Below are positions 61,613-64,000 of a stretch of DNA of 64,000 bases, in pieces (the first letter of the stretch is position 1; every line of letters starts with the position of its first letter). Position numbers and translations under genes: made by a program. Source of the stretch: Caballeronia sp. INDeC2. GTDB lineage: Bacteria; Pseudomonadota; Gammaproteobacteria; Burkholderiales; Burkholderiaceae. The notes below the pieces were generated by a model. That model was given only the letters and a program-made list of their open reading frames with translations. It was not told the DNA's origin and ran no database searches. The DNA is taken from contig NZ_JALQDG010000049.1 of assembly GCF_023631325.1 (NCBI RefSeq), positions 62,340-126,339 of the forward strand, in the 5' to 3' direction.

Positions 61613-63322
61613 ATGTATGGTGACGCCGGAGCCGCTGATGCCGAGGAACTGCAAGTAATGCGACTGAGTTCCATCGATCCTGACGATACCCCGGCACTTC
61701 GTAAAGAGCGAGGCGCGTTTTTCACGCCGGATGAGATCACGGAATTCATTGCCGATTGGGCCATTCGCAGCGCAGGCGATCTGACGCTCGAGCCGTCCGC
61801 CGGCGATGCTGCGTTCCTCGTGGCTGCTGTGCGCCGACTTCGCGAGTTGGCACCCCACGTCGACACACGGCCGACTGTTGAAGGCGTCGAAATTCATGCT
61901 CATAGTGCACGCGTGGCTCAGCAGCGTGTCCGCGACGTCGGTGGCAAAGCGAAAATTCGACACAGTGATTTCTTCACAGTCGAGCCGGAGCCGATTTACG
62001 ATGCAGTCATCGGAAACCCTCCGTACATTCGCTATCAGGATTTCTCGGGTGAGTCGCGTGTAAGAGCGCGCCAGGCTGCTCTTCGAGGCGGTGTATCGCT
62101 GACCGGTCTCGCTTCTAGCTGGGCCGCATTCACAATTCACTCAGCGATGTTTTTAAAGCAGGGTGGCCGGCTCGGCCTCGTCCTTCCCGCTGAATTGCTG
62201 TCGGTGAACTATGCGTCACCTGTGCGCCGATTCCTCTTCGATCGCTTTCGCGACGTACAGCTTGTTCTATTCGACGAGCAGGTCTTTCCCGAAGCCGAGG
62301 CCGACGTTGTTTTGCTACTAGCTGACGGGTATCTCGAGGGCCCCGCTTCACACGCGACGATTCGGCAATCGAAGAACGCGGCAGATCTTGCGCTCCTCGG
62401 TGAGGGACAAGTGTGGACGCCGAGTGATCCGGCGGGTAAGTGGACCGGTAGCTTGATCGACCCGAAGGCGACCGAATCGCTAGCTAAGCTCGTTGAGCGC
62501 GGCGTCTTCACAAACCTGCAGACTTGGGGTGAGACGACGCTCGGGATCGTTACTGGAAACAATAAATACTTCACGCTCTCTCCCCAGCGCGCGAAGGAGC
62601 TGGGCTTGCAACGCGGAGAGCTGCTTCGGCTTTCCCCACCCGGAAGTTCCCATTTGCGCCGGCTCGCACTTTCCACCGCAATGCTGAACAAACTCGGGCG
62701 CGAAGGCCAGGCGACCTTGCTCTTTTATCCCGGTAATACTCCCTCGAAGGAAGCTGCCGCATACATCGCCGACGGTCACCGGACCGGCGTAGATACCGCC
62801 TACAAGTGTCGCGTCCGCAAAACTTGGTATCGCGTGCCGCTCGTTCCTGCTGCAGACTTGCTGCTGACTTGCATGAATGCGGACACGCCACGGCTGACAT
62901 CAAATGAGGCCGGAGCTCTCCACCTCAACTCTGTACATGGCGTCTTCTTCGACAAACAGTATCGAGAACTGGGACGGGAGCTCCTGCCACTCGCCAGCTT
63001 AAACTCCGTGACGCTGTTGCATGCTGAGATGGTTGGACGCGCCTATGGAGGAGGTATTCTCAAGATCGAGCCGAGGGAGGCGGATTCTTGGGCCATGCCT
63101 TCACCTGCTTCGATAATTAAGCATGCCAATGCGTTTCGGACAGTCAAACAGCAAGTCGCTGACTTGCTAGATCACGGCAAGCTCCTTGAGGCAGTCCAGG
63201 TAATCGATCAAATCGTTTTTGAGGGCAAGGACGGCTTGACCGCTCAACAAATAAAACATATCCGGCGTGCACGAGCCGAGCTCGCAGACCGCCGCACAGT
63301 GAGGTCAGCTAGTGGCCGTTAA
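61613..63322 (+). CDS. N6-adenine DNA methyltransferase (type II, Eco57I/TaqI-like)
   Basis: A 569-residue protein (ATG 61658 is an alternative start). KERGAFFTPDEITEFI opens the SAM-binding domain, and motif I is LTLEPSAGDAAFLVAAV. Motif IV is AVIGNPPYIRYQDFSG with NPPY at residues 135-138, the catalytic loop of adenine-N6 methylases. A C-terminal target-recognition region follows (LQTWGETTLGIVTGNNKYFT). It would protect host DNA. Its stop overlaps the start of the next gene, a probable restriction enzyme. Confidence 0.9.
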   Translation: MYGDAGAADAEELQVMRLSSIDPDDTPALRKERGAFFTPDEITEFIADWAIRSAGDLTLEPSAGDAAFLVAAVRRLRELAPHVDTRPTVEGVEIHAHSARVAQQRVRDVGGKAKIRHSDFFTVEPEPIYDAVIGNPPYIRYQDFSGESRVRARQAALRGGVSLTGLASSWAAFTIHSAMFLKQGGRLGLVLPAELLSVNYASPVRRFLFDRFRDVQLVLFDEQVFPEAEADVVLLLADGYLEGPASHATIRQSKNAADLALLGEGQVWTPSDPAGKWTGSLIDPKATESLAKLVERGVFTNLQTWGETTLGIVTGNNKYFTLSPQRAKELGLQRGELLRLSPPGSSHLRRLALSTAMLNKLGREGQATLLFYPGNTPSKEAAAYIADGHRTGVDTAYKCRVRKTWYRVPLVPAADLLLTCMNADTPRLTSNEAGALHLNSVHGVFFDKQYRELGRELLPLASLNSVTLLHAEMVGRAYGGGILKIEPREADSWAMPSPASIIKHANAFRTVKQQVADLLDHGKLLEAVQVIDQIVFEGKDGLTAQQIKHIRRARAELADRRTVRSASGR

Positions 63323-64000
63323 GCAATCTTTGAAAGCGAAAGCCTGGGTGGTTTTTGATCGCATCGTTGCTGTCGCAGCGCCCGGTGGCACGCATAGCAA
63401 CCCGTGGGTCATCAACAATGAAGGGCAACTGTGCTTCGAACCGGACTACGATACGCTCGCTAAATTGCTAGGCGTTCCTCTTTTTCTGAAAGCGGAGACT
63501 CAATCTGGGGTACCGGCTCTCGCGCTCGACGTATGGCTGAGCTATGAGTTGCGGAGGGCGGGTTTCACGAACGACGAGGTTTGGCCGCGACCAGTTCACC
63601 CGCGGATTCTTCCAGCGCCCGTGGCTTCCTTGCTCGCTTCGCTGCCTCGTAGCCTACGCGATCCGCTGGCAGATCGCGTGAGCACGCAGGCATCGATCGC
63701 GGGCGTGACTGCGTCCAGCGCATCGATTCTTGGAAAGAATTATCTCAAGCAGGTCGATGTCATAATTACTGATTGGGCCACCGGTCCTGAGTTATTGATA
63801 TCGACAAAGCGCATGGACTCCTCGTACGGTAAGAACGCGCCGAATCGCATCGAGGAGTCGTATGGCGACGCGAAGAACCTGCGACTGCGTCATCCGCTGG
63901 CTGCGTTGGGGTTCGTCTTCGGACTTCGCTCCGACATCCTCCAAAAAGAGCCGGCTACGGCGGAGTGGTTGTTCGACCTGTTGGCAAAGCTCGGGCGTGA
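63312..64000 (+). CDS. Probable type II restriction endonuclease (partial, runs off window)
   Basis: GTG 63312 overlaps the methyltransferase stop by 11 bases, and the frame stays open to the window end (229 codons). There is an ordered N-terminal part (AVKQSLKAKAWVVFDRIVAV). Around residues 150-180 LKQVDVIITDWATGPELLIS is followed by TKRM, which resembles a PD-(D/E)xK nuclease core with Asp and a distal Lys in an unusual S-T-K form. Position directly behind a methylase is the main argument for a restriction enzyme. The C-terminus is missing. Confidence 0.7.
   Translation, partial: MAVKQSLKAKAWVVFDRIVAVAAPGGTHSNPWVINNEGQLCFEPDYDTLAKLLGVPLFLKAETQSGVPALALDVWLSYELRRAGFTNDEVWPRPVHPRILPAPVASLLASLPRSLRDPLADRVSTQASIAGVTASSASILGKNYLKQVDVIITDWATGPELLISTKRMDSSYGKNAPNRIEESYGDAKNLRLRHPLAALGFVFGLRSDILQKEPATAEWLFDLLAKLGR

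Overview
The window reads as part of a large secondary replicon (megaplasmid or chromid) of a GC-rich betaproteobacterium, most likely a Burkholderiaceae member such as Paraburkholderia, Caballeronia or Burkholderia. The grounds are codon and base composition, a Rep_3-type initiator with iterons, P1-type ParAB, a LigD ligase, a large Burkholderia-like flagellin and a hybrid R64-pilus/T4SS operon. This is inference from protein character; no database was searched.

Layout. (1) 1-10.6 kb, minus strand: a tightly packed operon running virB8, virB9, virB10, a lytic transglycosylase, a TcpQ/VirB9-like protein, a second transglycosylase, pilL/tcpQ-like, pilN secretin, pilO, pilP and the start of a pilQ-like gene that leaves the window at base 1. 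(2) 10.6-20.4 kb: the replication and partition core. It has a wrecked parAB pair, an intact ParB-like gene bracketed by CACGTG-type parS-like palindromes, an IS5-type transposase relic, the Rep initiator, a two-sided iteron field (oriV), intact parA-parB, two TGTGTCAA-type palindromes and a cold-shock gene. (3) 21-26 kb: a plasmid-borne sigma-70 (RpoD) gene with conserved hypothetical neighbours. (4) 26-30.2 kb: a decayed zone with traD-traI conjugation relics, then a HEAAH metallopeptidase-like gene.

(5) 30.8-34 kb: a Xre/RES toxin-antitoxin pair followed by a long tyrosine recombinase. (6) 34.4-40 kb: an IS110 transposase, then fliC, fliD and fliT with two strong sigma-28 promoters. (7) 40.08-43.36 kb: a compact, cargo-free tniA-tniB-tniQ transposon with clear terminal inverted repeats, sitting 80 bp downstream of the second sigma-28 promoter. 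(8) 44.3-51.3 kb: a stress-signalling cluster (CsbD, receivers, histidine kinase, RsbT-like/PP2C phosphatase) punctuated by two broken copies of the same recombinase. (9) 52.5-55.3 kb: a second intact recombinase translationally overlapped by an unknown 219-aa partner. (10) 55.3-58.3 kb: small hypothetical genes and a LigD with ligase and polymerase domains but no phosphoesterase domain. (11) 58.4-64 kb: a defence-like block with an unknown protein, an Xre-ImmA/IrrE regulator, a DUF4145-like protein, a DNA adenine methyltransferase and an overlapping restriction-endonuclease-like gene cut by the window end.

The region works as a replicon backbone (Rep/oriV/Par) that still carries an intact pilus/T4SS wing. 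Its relaxase and coupling-protein genes, at least the copies visible here, are destroyed. Accessory modules have been inserted and partly deleted around several copies of one tyrosine-recombinase family. No tRNA, rRNA or CRISPR array was seen.
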